64,000 bases of DNA from Bacteroidota bacterium (GTDB lineage: Bacteria; Bacteroidota; Bacteroidia; Palsa-948), in contig JACRAM010000054.1 in the NCBI GenBank assembly GCA_016213405.1, positions 1 to 64,000 on the forward strand, in the 5' to 3' direction. Positions 9,085 through 16,817 of the stretch are shown here, in pieces (position 1 is the stretch's first letter; every line of letters starts with the position of its first letter). A program made the position numbers and the translations under genes. A model generated the notes under the pieces. The model saw only the letters and a program-made list of their open reading frames with translations. It searched no databases and was not told the origin of the DNA.

Positions 9085-9910
9085 AAGTCTCAAGTCCCAA
9101 ATTCCAAATTCCAAATTCCAAGGAATACATTTCCTTTCTTGGGACTTGGGACTTGCTACTTGGTGCTTTGGACTTCTCTTACTCTTCTCCCTTCAGGGTC
9201 GGGGTAATTCCATTGCTCCCACTGTTCTGCTGGACAGCGCCAACAGCGCCTACTCTAAAGGCAACTTTGAAAAAGCCGTGCAGTATTACGAAGGAATTGT
9301 TTCTCTCGGCTATGAATCACCCGAAGTTTATTTCAATCTCGGCAACGCGTATTATAAAACTGACAAAACAGGAATGAGCATTCTGAATTATGAGCGGGCG
9401 AAAAAACTTTCGCCTTATGATGAAGACATTGCTTTCAACCTGAAACTTGCCAGCCAGCGCACGCTTGACAAAATTGAACCAGCGCCAATACTTTTTCTTG
9501 AAGACTGGTGGAACAACCTCAAGAGCATGCACTCGGAAAAAACATGGGGCAACCGCAGCATCGTTTGCTTTGCGCTGTTCCTTTTCTTTCTGGGCGTGTT
9601 CATCACATCAGGCAGAACCTTCAACAAACAGTTCGGTTTCTGGCTGGCACTTGTGTTCTTTCTTTTTTCAACCATCACATTCTCCATTTCGCGGAGCCGG
9701 TATAAAGACATCACCGAAAAAGATTCAGCTGTCATACTTTCTTCTTCCACAGAAATCAAGAACGCCCCTGCCGAAAGCGGCACCAAACTTTTCATCCTGC
9801 ACGAAGGCACTAAAGTTTTTTCTTCTGAAACAAATGGCGATTGGGTGAAAGTGGAAGTTTCGTCTGATAAAGTGGGATGGGTGAAAAAATCGCAGATAGA
9901 GTTTATATAA
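9068..9910 (+). CDS. batE: BatE, TPR-SH3 membrane protein with a repeat-derived leader
   Basis: 280 residues. Residues 55-120 are TPR repeats (SANSAYSKGNFEKAVQYYEG), two transmembrane helices lie near 163-180 and 187-206, and a C-terminal SH3-like domain spans about 225-280. This is the standard BatE layout and completes the operon. The N-terminal 45 residues are odd. They are encoded by a palindromic element (9090-9178, words AAATTCC and GGGACTT) followed by part of a CCCTT/AGGG element, giving a W- and L-rich leader instead of an ordinary signal peptide. It may still direct export. The ATG used overlaps batD. Confidence 0.82.
   Translation: MKMQYRSLKSQIPNSKFQGIHFLSWDLGLATWCFGLLLLFSLQGRGNSIAPTVLLDSANSAYSKGNFEKAVQYYEGIVSLGYESPEVYFNLGNAYYKTDKTGMSILNYERAKKLSPYDEDIAFNLKLASQRTLDKIEPAPILFLEDWWNNLKSMHSEKTWGNRSIVCFALFLFFLGVFITSGRTFNKQFGFWLALVFFLFSTITFSISRSRYKDITEKDSAVILSSSTEIKNAPAESGTKLFILHEGTKVFSSETNGDWVKVEVSSDKVGWVKKSQIEFI
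9085..9203. repeat. Family A palindrome inside the batE leader
   Basis: The left arm is a tandem of AAATTCC words after AAGTCCC, and the right arm is CTTGGGACTTGGGACTT; they are complementary. A second GC-rich piece (CTCCCTTCAGGGTCGGGG) follows. Related family A copies are at 57612-57731 and 60283-60390. The open frame runs through the whole element. Confidence 0.7.
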
Positions 9911-9987
9911 AATTGTTGTATTGTTGTATTGCTATATTGTTAAAGACAACTGTTCAACAATATGTCAATAAAACAATTTAGCAATAG
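9911..9987. repeat. Intergenic TTGTTGTATTG word-repeat hairpin
   Basis: Tandem copies of TTGTTGTATTG at 9913-9942 face partly complementary CAACAATA/CAATAAAACAAT words at 9953-9980. It lies between batE and the phosphodiesterase and may act as a weak hairpin at the end of the Bat operon. There is no U-tract typical of an intrinsic terminator. Confidence 0.45.
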
Positions 9988-9993
9988 TTGCTG

Positions 9994-10518
9994 ATGACGA
10001 AGATTTTACTCCTCTCCGACACACATAATTTTCTTAACGAAAAAGTTTTTAAGTATGCCGAACCCTGCGACCAGATATGGCATGCGGGAGATATCGGCAC
10101 CGTTGCGGTTACCGATGCGCTGAAAAAAATAAAACCTCTGGTTGCCGTTTACGGAAACATTGACGGAATGGATGTGCGGAAAGAATTCCCCCTGCACCAG
10201 CGCTTTATGTGCGAACAGGTGGATGTGTGGATTACGCACATTGGCGGAAGCCCTGGCAGATATTCTCCGGAGGTAAAAAGAATTTTAGACACCACCAACC
10301 CCGTTGGACAAAAACCAATGTCCCACGGGGCAAGACTTTTCATCTGCGGGCACTCGCATATTTTAAAAGTGATGTTTGACAAAAAACATAACCTGCTTTA
10401 TATGAACCCGGGCGCGGCAGGCAACTACGGCTTGCACAAAGTAAAAACCCTTTTGCGCTTTTCCATTGCAGGAAAAGAAATAAAAGACCTTGAAGTGATT
10501 GAGATTGGGAAACTGTAA
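9994..10518 (+). CDS. YfcE/MJ0936-type metallophosphodiesterase
   Basis: 174 residues from ATG 9994; a TTG two codons upstream is less likely. Metal-binding motifs are in the standard order: LLSDTHN (DxH), WHAGDIG (GD), VYGNIDG (GN-D), and HGARLFICGHSHILK with the final NPGA. These mark the small bacterial phosphodiesterases active on model phosphodiesters with Mn or Ni. The natural substrate is unknown. It is cytosolic and lies 83 bp after batE on the same strand, separated by a repeat, so it is probably a separate unit. Confidence 0.88.
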   Translation: MTKILLLSDTHNFLNEKVFKYAEPCDQIWHAGDIGTVAVTDALKKIKPLVAVYGNIDGMDVRKEFPLHQRFMCEQVDVWITHIGGSPGRYSPEVKRILDTTNPVGQKPMSHGARLFICGHSHILKVMFDKKHNLLYMNPGAAGNYGLHKVKTLLRFSIAGKEIKDLEVIEIGKL

Positions 10519-10519
10519 A

Positions 10520-10855
10520 CTATTTCCTTCTCTTGTATGCTGCAGCCGGTTCTGCAACACGGGAAAGTTGCGATGGCTGGTGATAGGGATTTATTTTTCG
10601 TTCAAGAGCAGAAAGAGAATTATCCGCGCCCAGAAATTCAGAAATATGATACACTTCATCAGAGCCGTCAAAATCAAAGCCAACTCCTGCCATGATATGA
10701 TATTTTTTTCGTTGAGATGATGAAAGCTTTTTAATAGCAGGAAACTTGCTCAGCGGAACAATAATAATCCTTCCGTCTGCTAAAAGCAATTGCATATCCG
10801 CATTCTTAAAATGGAGTGCTTTTATTTTCGGCAATGTATCTGCGTATCCGCTCAT
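10520..10855 (-). CDS. DUF2442 protein, partner of a DUF4160 gene
   Basis: 111 residues. The N-terminal part carries the DUF2442 pattern: a short sheet with LLADGRIIIVPLSKFPAIKKL, then RKKYHIMAGVGFDFDG, and the conserved ISEFLG that closes the domain. A basic tail follows (LERKINPY...YKRRK). DUF2442 genes often lie directly after DUF4160 genes and are suspected of forming toxin-antitoxin-like pairs, but no activity is established. Its start overlaps the end of the DUF4160 reading frame by 4 bp, as in the second pair at 50038-50552. It converges on the phosphodiesterase with a 1-bp gap. Confidence 0.8.
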   Translation of the reverse strand: MSGYADTLPKIKALHFKNADMQLLLADGRIIIVPLSKFPAIKKLSSSQRKKYHIMAGVGFDFDGSDEVYHISEFLGADNSLSALERKINPYHQPSQLSRVAEPAAAYKRRK

Positions 10856-11135
10856 TTTGTTTTTCGTATTGCTTTCACCTGTTTTCCTTTATAAAATTTA
10901 TTCAACTGGCTATGAAGAATTTCTTTGTTCTCTTTGATTAGTTTCTCAATCTCGTTCAGTTCTTTTTGTGAAAAACCGTAATTGTATTCAATTTCAATTT
11001 TGGGTTCAAGCCAGAACTTGCAGAGATTTGTCAAGCGTCTTTGCTGTCTCGGACATGCACATGCCTGCGCTTTTCTTTACTATCTGCCGAGAAAACAAGA
11101 AACACATATCTCAGATAAATAAGCAGTTTACCCAT
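10852..11135 (-). pseudogene. Frameshifted DUF4160 gene
   Basis: Two overlapping frames together make one DUF4160 protein. Frame one starts at ATG 11135, contains HVHVRDSKDA and stops at 11031-11033. Frame two picks up at about 11034 with KFWLEPKIEIEYNYGF and runs to 10852. The intact relative at 50274-50552 shows the same order of segments (PHIHF..., then LWLQNLE...ADFSAKELN). A single missing base in the GCTTGA region, probably one T, explains the break. It could be real decay, a recent mutation or a consensus error. The downstream DUF2442 gene is intact. Confidence 0.65.
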
Positions 11136-11244
11136 TTACAAAATTACAAAACTTTTGTACCGCCAAAGTCTATTTTCAACAAACATTGCCCTGCCTTGTT
11201 ATTAAGACTATATTTACCATTCACAAAATAAATTATATAATATC

Positions 11245-11439
11245 ATGAACGGCATTATTAAAAAGAAGACAGAAAAAGGTTTTGGTTTCATTAAAATTGA
11301 AGGTCAGGACAAAGATTTATTCTTTCACAGCAATTCATTAGTAGGTATCACTTACGATGAGCTTCACGAAGGAGACAATGTTACTTTCGATGTTGAAGAT
11401 GGCGCCAAGGGAAAGAACGCTGTCAACGTTAAGCGCTAA
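11245..11439 (+). CDS. Cold-shock domain protein
   Basis: 64 residues, a single cold-shock (OB-fold) domain. Both RNA-binding signatures are present: KGFGFIKIEG (RNP1-like) and KDLFFHSNSL (RNP2-like). It is slightly divergent from CspA (NGIIKKKTEKG at the start) and lacks the usual acidic loop, but the length is right. These proteins bind single-stranded RNA or DNA and melt structure during cold or growth transitions. It stands alone: convergent repeats lie on the right and the DUF4160 pair runs the other way on the left. A weak promoter-like TTG-N20-TATATTTA lies at 11186-11216. Confidence 0.9.
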   Translation: MNGIIKKKTEKGFGFIKIEGQDKDLFFHSNSLVGITYDELHEGDNVTFDVEDGAKGKNAVNVKR

Positions 11440-11710
11440 CATCTTTTATTTTTCATCTGCGCCTCTTCTGTTTTAAGAAGGGTTGTGATGGCTTGTTCCA
11501 TACCTTGAGGTGATTGGAGATTGGGAAGTTGTAGATGTTACTCAGTGCCGCGATGCGAACTTGCCGGCAAGGCAAAGAATTTGGAATTTGGGACTTGTCC
11601 CGAAGGAGTCCTTCGTGACCTTCAAAGGTTGAAAAACTAATCCGCTTTTGTTCCGCGCTTCGCAGTATGAATAGTATATCTTTGGCGGAACACTTCTAAT
11701 CTTTTGCTGA
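11440..11710. other. Repeat-bearing intergenic region with a possible promoter
   Basis: No gene is seen. It contains a perfect 12-bp palindrome CTTGCCGGCAAG (11560-11571), a family A fragment AATTTGGAATTTGGG (about 11579-11593), and CCGAAGGAGTCCTTCG (about 11600-11615). TATCTTTG at 11677-11684 matches the -7 consensus 27 bp upstream of the next ATG, without a well-placed -33 box. Confidence 0.45.
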
Positions 11711-12385
11711 ATGAAAATAAAATTACTCTCCGCAGTTTGTTTTTTTACATCTGCCCTCTGCCTTCTTACATCTTACATCACTTTCGGGCAGTACATCAAA
11801 CTTTATGATTTTGGGAGCAATCCTAATGACGGACAAACTCCTTATGGCACTCTTATTTCTGACGGAACTTTTCTCTATGGAATGACAGGTAATGGCGGCA
11901 CAAACACTAAGGGAAACATTTTTAAAATAAAGCCCGATGGAACAGGGTTTGCTAACCTCCTCGATTTTTCAGGCGTTACAAACGGAAGTTATCCTCAAGG
12001 CTCTCTTATTTCTGACGGAACTTTTCTCTACGGAATGACAAATATGGGCGGGACAAACGACTTGGGAACTATCTTTAAAATAATGCCCGATGGAACAGGA
12101 TATGTCAAGCTCCTCGATTTCGCTGGTGTTGCAAACGGAAGTTTTCCTTACGGCTCTCTTATTTCTGATGGTACATTTTTCTATGGAATGACTTACGGTG
12201 GTGGCACTGGCGGTTCGGGAACCATTTTTAAAATAATGCCGGATGGAACAGGATATGCAAAACTCCTCGATTTCGCTGGTCCAACAAACGGAAGCGAACC
12301 TTATGGTTCTCTTATTTCTGACGGAACATTTCTCTATGGAATGACATCTCTGGGAGGCACAGGTAGTTCCGGAACAATATTTTAA
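11711..12385 (+). CDS. GloVer-repeat T9SS protein, 5' part ended by a nonsense codon
   Basis: 224 codons, in the same reading frame as the next entry. A signal peptide of about 27 residues contains TSALCLLTSYITFG, encoded by a repeat of CTGCC/CTTACATC words. Tandem units of about 45 residues with the pattern GTIFKIMPDGTG...GSLISDGTFLYGMT match the choice-of-anchor GloVer tandem-repeat family. The stop is TAA at 12383-12385, exactly where other units have AAA (the K of FKIMPDG). One substitution therefore splits a gene of about 720 codons. Without the rest, this product lacks the T9SS sorting tail and would stay periplasmic or be degraded. Confidence 0.75.
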   Translation: MKIKLLSAVCFFTSALCLLTSYITFGQYIKLYDFGSNPNDGQTPYGTLISDGTFLYGMTGNGGTNTKGNIFKIKPDGTGFANLLDFSGVTNGSYPQGSLISDGTFLYGMTNMGGTNDLGTIFKIMPDGTGYVKLLDFAGVANGSFPYGSLISDGTFFYGMTYGGGTGGSGTIFKIMPDGTGYAKLLDFAGPTNGSEPYGSLISDGTFLYGMTSLGGTGSSGTIF

Positions 12386-12388
12386 ATA

Positions 12389-13870
12389 ATGCCTGATGGA
12401 TCAGGATTTGCCAAACTATTGGATTTTACTATATCAGGCACAAACGGAAATACTCCTTATGCTTCTCTTATTTCTGACGGAACCTTTCTTTATGGAATGA
12501 CACATGATGGCGGAACAAACGGTTACGGAACAATATTTAAAATAATGCCCGATGGAACCGGATTTGTCAAACTACTGGATTTCACAGGCGCAAATGGAGC
12601 TGCTCCTTATGTTGGCTGCTCTCTTGTTTCTGATGGAACTTTTCTCTATGGAATGACCACTGAGGGTGGAGCAAACTGGAAGGGAAATATTTTTAAAATA
12701 ATGCCTGATGGAACAGGATATTTTAACCTGCTTGACTTTACAGGAAACGCAAACGGAGGTTCTCCCTTTGGCTCTCTTATTTCTGACGGAACTTTTCTCT
12801 ACGGAATGACAAGTGATGATGGCACATTCGGTTTTGGAACAATATTTAAGATTAACGCCTGCACACCATCCATCACAGGCAATACAGTGCTTTGCGCAGG
12901 AGATGTTACAACTCTTACGGCATCTGGTGGAACAACCTATACATGGAGCACTGGCAGTACAAACGCTTCTATAATTGTAAGTCCTGTTTCAAACACAACT
13001 TATACTGTAATTGCAACAACAGGTACTTGTTCTGCTACGGCAAGTGTTACTGTTATAGTGAGTTCGCAACCGGTAATTTCTGTTTCTAATAATACAACAA
13101 TATGTTCTGGACAAAGCACAACATTATGTGAAATGTGTTGGGACTTGAACGGTAATGGAATTAATGACCCTGCAGAAGATTTAAATGCCGATGGTAATTG
13201 GGATGAACTCGATTGTGTGGGCAATGGAATGTTTTATTCTTGGAGTACGGGTGCCACTACTGCTTGTATTGCTTTAGTTCCTACTGCAACTACAGCATAT
13301 AATGTTATGGTCACAGACGCTAATGGATGTACGAACAGTGATTCTGTTACTGTTATAGTTTATCCTGCGCCCGTGCTTAGCATAACATCAACCAATGCTA
13401 CTAACCCAACTTGCTGTGATGGCAGCGCTACTGTAAATGTTACAGGAGGTACTCCCAATTACACGTATTCATGGTCAAACGGATGCTTTATTACTTCTTG
13501 CACCGGACTTTGCTCCGGTACTTATACTGTAACTGTTATGGATGCAAACGGATGCTACCAAACTGCTACGGTTACAATCTCATGCCCCAACGGCATAGCC
13601 GAGAACAATGCGGAAACAGATTTTATTATTTCCCCCAACCCCACGAGCGGAAAGTTCAATGTGCAGATGAGCGGATTTGAAAACCCGCCTGCGGCATGGG
13701 CAGGTGTGCAGATGAACATCTATAATATATACGGAGAATATATTTATCAGCATATCTGCACATCCGCACATCCGCAAATTGATTTGTCTTCACAGCCAAG
13801 CGGAATTTATTTTCTGCATGTAAAAACAAACGAGGGAACAGCAGTGAGGAAAATTGTCATCAATAAATAA
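12389..13870 (+). CDS. GloVer/SprB-repeat T9SS protein, 3' part with sorting domain
   Basis: 493 residues continuing the frame of 11711-12385 after one stop codon. The ATG is an internal methionine of the repeat, so this fragment has no signal peptide and probably cannot be exported alone. Order: five more GloVer units, a Cys-containing PKD-like segment (LTASGGTTYTWSTGST), an acidic DLNGNGINDPAEDLNADG segment likely to bind calcium, a SprB-type repeat (CCDGSATVNVTGGTPNYTYSWSNG), and a type A T9SS sorting domain (ISPNPTSGKFNVQ ... GIYFLHVKTNEG). If the stop is an error or is read through, the full protein is a cell-surface or secreted repeat protein. Confidence 0.75.
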   Translation: MPDGSGFAKLLDFTISGTNGNTPYASLISDGTFLYGMTHDGGTNGYGTIFKIMPDGTGFVKLLDFTGANGAAPYVGCSLVSDGTFLYGMTTEGGANWKGNIFKIMPDGTGYFNLLDFTGNANGGSPFGSLISDGTFLYGMTSDDGTFGFGTIFKINACTPSITGNTVLCAGDVTTLTASGGTTYTWSTGSTNASIIVSPVSNTTYTVIATTGTCSATASVTVIVSSQPVISVSNNTTICSGQSTTLCEMCWDLNGNGINDPAEDLNADGNWDELDCVGNGMFYSWSTGATTACIALVPTATTAYNVMVTDANGCTNSDSVTVIVYPAPVLSITSTNATNPTCCDGSATVNVTGGTPNYTYSWSNGCFITSCTGLCSGTYTVTVMDANGCYQTATVTISCPNGIAENNAETDFIISPNPTSGKFNVQMSGFENPPAAWAGVQMNIYNIYGEYIYQHICTSAHPQIDLSSQPSGIYFLHVKTNEGTAVRKIVINK

Positions 13871-13919
13871 AATACAATAGACAATATATCAAATAAGAAT
13901 TGTATATTAAAATTCATAA

Positions 13920-14090
13920 CAATCAGGGCTAAAGCCCACACTGTATTTTGCATTATTAGCCACGACCTTAAGGTCGTGGCAACTGAAAACCAAAGCACAA
14001 AAGGGCTTCAGCCCAACATAAACCCCGTAGGATATTTTACCCCGTAGGAAGAATTTCCAACGGGGTGAATCCAACGGGGTAAACTCTTAT
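13920..14090. repeat. Cluster of three palindrome families between T9SS genes
   Basis: Three interleaved elements: GGGCTAAAGCCC (13926-13937) with GGGCTTCAGCCC (about 14005-14015); CCACGACC-TTAA-GGTCGTGG (about 13961-13980); and CCCCGTAGGAT/ATCCAACGGGGT words (14023-14083). The same families recur at 25671-25711, 31040-31083 and 33521-33555. They may act as hairpin terminators or dispersed elements. No gene is present here. Confidence 0.7.
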
Positions 14091-14105
14091 TCGATATAAA
14101 CTCCA

Positions 14106-15950
14106 ATGAAAAAACTTTTACTTATCTTTTTTCTTTTCGTCATTGCCAGCGAAGCGAAGCAATCTCTTGCACAAGGCACTTGGACGCAGAAAGCAAACTT
14201 TGGCGGAACGGCAAGATGGTATGCTGTCGGCTTTTCCATCGGCACAAAAGGATACATAGGAACGGGAGATGATGGCAGCGTGCCTTTCAAAAAAGATTTT
14301 TGGGAATGGGACCAAAGCACTGATGTATGGACCCAGAAAGCAAATTTTGGCGGAACAGCAAGAAGGAAAGCTGTCGGCTTTTCCATCGGCACAAAAGGAT
14401 ATATAGGAACGGGAGACGCTAACACTGGCGGTTACCAACAGGATTTCTGGGAATGGGACCAAAGTACTAATGTATGGACCCAGAAAACAAACTTTGGCGG
14501 AGCGGCAAGAGAGTTTGCTGTAGGGTTTTCCATCGGCACAAAAGGATACATAGGAACGGGATATGATAACTTCTTTGGTCCTCACTATAAGGATTTCTGG
14601 GAATGGGACCAAAGTACTGATGTATGGACTCAGAAAGCCGACTTTGGCGGAACGGCAAGATATGTCGCTGTTGGTTTTTCCATCGGCACAAAAGGATATA
14701 TCGGAACCGGAGATACATCGATTTATGGTGGTGGTTTCAAAAAAGATTTCTGGGAATGGGACCAAAGCACTAATGTATGGACTCAGAAAGCCAACTTTGC
14801 CGGAAAAGTAGGAAATAACGCTGTCGCCTTTTCAATCGGCACAAAAGGATATATAGGAACGGGAAGGGATACCGCTGGCATTGACACACAGGATTTCTGG
14901 GAATGGGACCAAAGCGCTAATGTATGGACCCAGAAAACAAACTTTGGCTCTACGGCAAGAGAGTTTGCTGTCGGCTTTTCCATCGGCACAAAAGGATACA
15001 TAGGAACAGGAGGGGATGGCAATTATAAAAATGATTTTTGGGAATATAATTCTTCTTGTGGCACCACTCTTCCCTCCATCTGCCTTATTACCGTTGATTC
15101 CCTTTCACAAAACAACATTATTGTCTGGGAAAAGCAGCCCAATCAATTCATAGATAGTTTTATCATTTACCGCGAAATTCTTACTAACAATTATCAACCC
15201 GTTGGAGCAGTGGCTTATGATTCTCTGAGTATGTTTGTAGATACTGTTCGTACATTATATTTTCCGAATACAGGCGACCCTAATGCCGGAACTTACAGAT
15301 ATAAAATTACTGTAAAAGATACCTGCGGCAATTATTCAAACATGAGTTCTTATCATAACACTATTTACATGACTAATAACAGCGGTACTTTTTTCTGGAA
15401 TTTTTACACCATTGAGGGAAATCCAAATCCTGTAAACAGTTATGTTCTCATGCGGGATGATTTTAATACGGGCAACTGGCAACCTGTTAACAGCGTATCG
15501 GGAACACAAAATACTGTAACCGACCCTGCGTATGCGGCTTGGGCAGCCACAGCAAATTGGCGCATACAAACAATCTGGAACATCAGTTGCACTCCTTCAA
15601 TAAAAAATCCTGTTATCAATGTTACCAACCTTAACACATCCAGATCAAATAATTACAAGACAAATAATAATTCTGTAAATGAAACATCGCTGAATGATTT
15701 AATTAACATTTCCCCCAACCCCACGAGCGGAAAAATTAATGTGCAGATGAGCAGATTAGAAAACCCGCCTGCGGCATGGGCAGGTGTGCAGATGAACATC
15801 TATAATATATACGGAGAATGTATTTATCAGCATATCTGCACATCCGCACATCAGCAAATTGACCTTAGCGAAGCGAACAGCGGAATTTATTTTCTGCAAG
15901 TGAAAACAAGTGAAGGCATAGCAAATAAAAAAATAGTAATTAGTCGTTAG
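14106..15950 (+). CDS. Kelch-repeat protein with T9SS sorting domain
   Basis: 614 residues. The signal peptide reads FVIASEAKQSLAQ, in which SEAKQS is the typical translation of a widespread dispersed repeat. Six kelch-type units of about 56 residues (AVGFSIGTKGYIGTGDD ... DFWEWDQSTDVWTQKANFGG) should build a beta-propeller. A fibronectin-like region (about 330-520) follows, then a type A T9SS sorting domain (ISPNPTSGKINVQMS ... GIYFLQVKTSEG). It is expected to be secreted across the outer membrane by the T9SS and attached or released. The DNA of its sorting domain is nearly identical to that of the upstream gene, suggesting recent duplication or gene conversion. Confidence 0.85.
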   Translation: MKKLLLIFFLFVIASEAKQSLAQGTWTQKANFGGTARWYAVGFSIGTKGYIGTGDDGSVPFKKDFWEWDQSTDVWTQKANFGGTARRKAVGFSIGTKGYIGTGDANTGGYQQDFWEWDQSTNVWTQKTNFGGAAREFAVGFSIGTKGYIGTGYDNFFGPHYKDFWEWDQSTDVWTQKADFGGTARYVAVGFSIGTKGYIGTGDTSIYGGGFKKDFWEWDQSTNVWTQKANFAGKVGNNAVAFSIGTKGYIGTGRDTAGIDTQDFWEWDQSANVWTQKTNFGSTAREFAVGFSIGTKGYIGTGGDGNYKNDFWEYNSSCGTTLPSICLITVDSLSQNNIIVWEKQPNQFIDSFIIYREILTNNYQPVGAVAYDSLSMFVDTVRTLYFPNTGDPNAGTYRYKITVKDTCGNYSNMSSYHNTIYMTNNSGTFFWNFYTIEGNPNPVNSYVLMRDDFNTGNWQPVNSVSGTQNTVTDPAYAAWAATANWRIQTIWNISCTPSIKNPVINVTNLNTSRSNNYKTNNNSVNETSLNDLINISPNPTSGKINVQMSRLENPPAAWAGVQMNIYNIYGECIYQHICTSAHQQIDLSEANSGIYFLQVKTSEGIANKKIVISR

Positions 15951-15963
15951 ATTGGAAGGGAAA

Positions 15964-16248
15964 TTAATAATTCTTCTTGAAATAACTTTCGGGCTTCACG
16001 CGCCTGAATTCAACCAGATTATTTCTGATAGTGCAGAGAATCCAATAAGTTTTATCGCTGTGTTCAGGTGTAATTTCAATTTTATACCAACTGCGCGTAT
16101 AGGAGCGAAATCTTTTAAGATGGCTGATATGGGAAATGTCTTTTGCCTTTTTTATTTCGGCAATTTTTTTCTTTATGGCTTGAAGCAGATACCTGTTGTT
16201 GAGATTATCAAGGTCTCTGTAAAAAGAACCCTTAGAGTTCAACTCCAT
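15964..16248 (-). CDS. RelE/ParE-type toxin
   Basis: 94 residues. The pattern is that of RelE-superfamily toxins: an N-terminal helix pair (FYRDLDNLNNRYLLQAIKKKIAEI), a central SHLKRFRSYTRSWYKIEI strand rich in Arg and Tyr, YWILCTIRNNLVEFRRV and the typical end ESYFKKNY. Such toxins cut mRNA on the ribosome or poison gyrase; this sequence does not decide which. It overlaps the upstream antitoxin-like gene by 17 bp, as expected of a coupled pair. It is antisense to the surrounding T9SS genes and sits between a complete sorting domain and a remnant of one. Confidence 0.75.
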   Translation of the reverse strand: MELNSKGSFYRDLDNLNNRYLLQAIKKKIAEIKKAKDISHISHLKRFRSYTRSWYKIEITPEHSDKTYWILCTIRNNLVEFRRVKPESYFKKNY

Positions 16249-16444
16249 GCTTGCGGAAGTATTTTTTCATTTCTTCTTCAGAAACATCTTCGCTGTGGTC
16301 ACTTTCCACAATTAATTTCAGCATTAGTTTTTTTTCATATTCTGCATGGTCTTTCACCACACTGATTTTTGCATCTAATGCTTTCATTAATTTTCTGAAA
16401 ACATTCAGGTTCTTATTAGGGATGTCCACTATTGCTATACTCAT
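16232..16444 (-). CDS. Antitoxin-like small protein (DUF2683-like)
   Basis: 70 residues. A short N-terminal strand (SIAIVDIPNKN) is followed by helices (VFRKLMKALDAKISVV) and an acidic segment (ESDHSEDVSEEEMKKYFRKHG). The layout resembles DUF2683-type antitoxins found upstream of RelE-like toxins, with a beta-strand that could pair to bind DNA and a C-terminal part to wrap the toxin. The assignment relies on gene order, overlap and size more than on sequence identity. Transcription of the pair would be autoregulated if it behaves like known type II modules. Confidence 0.65.
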   Translation of the reverse strand: MSIAIVDIPNKNLNVFRKLMKALDAKISVVKDHAEYEKKLMLKLIVESDHSEDVSEEEMKKYFRKHGVEL

Positions 16445-16483
16445 GTTATTTCTTTGTCTTCAAAGTTACGAAAAGTTCCTAAT

Positions 16484-16564
16484 TCACAGCCCAGCGGAGT
16501 TAACTTTCTGCAAGTGAAAACAAGTGAAGGCACCGCAGTGAAGAAGATTATCATCAATAAATAA
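16484..16564 (+). pseudogene. Orphan 3' end of a T9SS sorting domain
   Basis: An open segment reads SQPSGVNFLQVKTSEGTAVK and ends at the TAA at 16562-16564. It is the last 26 codons of a type A sorting domain, close to the end of the genes finishing at 13870 and 15950. No start or upstream part is present. The toxin-antitoxin pair lies immediately before it. It is best read as the tail of a third T9SS gene left after an insertion or deletion. Confidence 0.75.
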
Positions 16565-16568
16565 TTTT

Positions 16569-16597
16569 TTTGCATATTAATAAACTTTGTATATTTG
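16569..16597 (+). promoter_or_regulatory. Candidate promoter of rho
   Basis: TTTG at 16569-16572 and TATATTTG at 16590-16597 are separated by 17 bp and match the Bacteroidota consensus at both boxes. Transcription would start near 16604, leaving a leader of about 215 nt before the rho ATG. Rho is commonly autoregulated through its leader, so a long untranslated region is reasonable. 16600-16817 holds no gene. Confidence 0.55.
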
Positions 16598-16817
16598 TAA
16601 TGTCAATCCCCAGTTCGTTTAATAATTCCAAATACTTATCTGCCTCGTTTCTTGATAAAAGCACTTATTAGTTAGCCTTCTTTTCAGTTTCGTTGTGATC
16701 TATCTGTCAATACACATACTTTAATAACTATCAGCGTTTTACGCTATTTATCTGTAATTCTTATTTTACCATGTTTTCCTTCCAAAATTCATAATTCTAA
16801 TCATTAATTTCCTACCT

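Noticed and set aside
9415-9848. Overlapping ORFs on both strands within batE
   Set aside because: They contradict the TPR-SH3 frame and have no recognisable features.
15952-16365. 137-codon plus-strand ORF after the kelch T9SS gene
   Set aside because: Antisense to the RelE-type pair, whose two minus-strand frames overlap in the normal way and match known folds.
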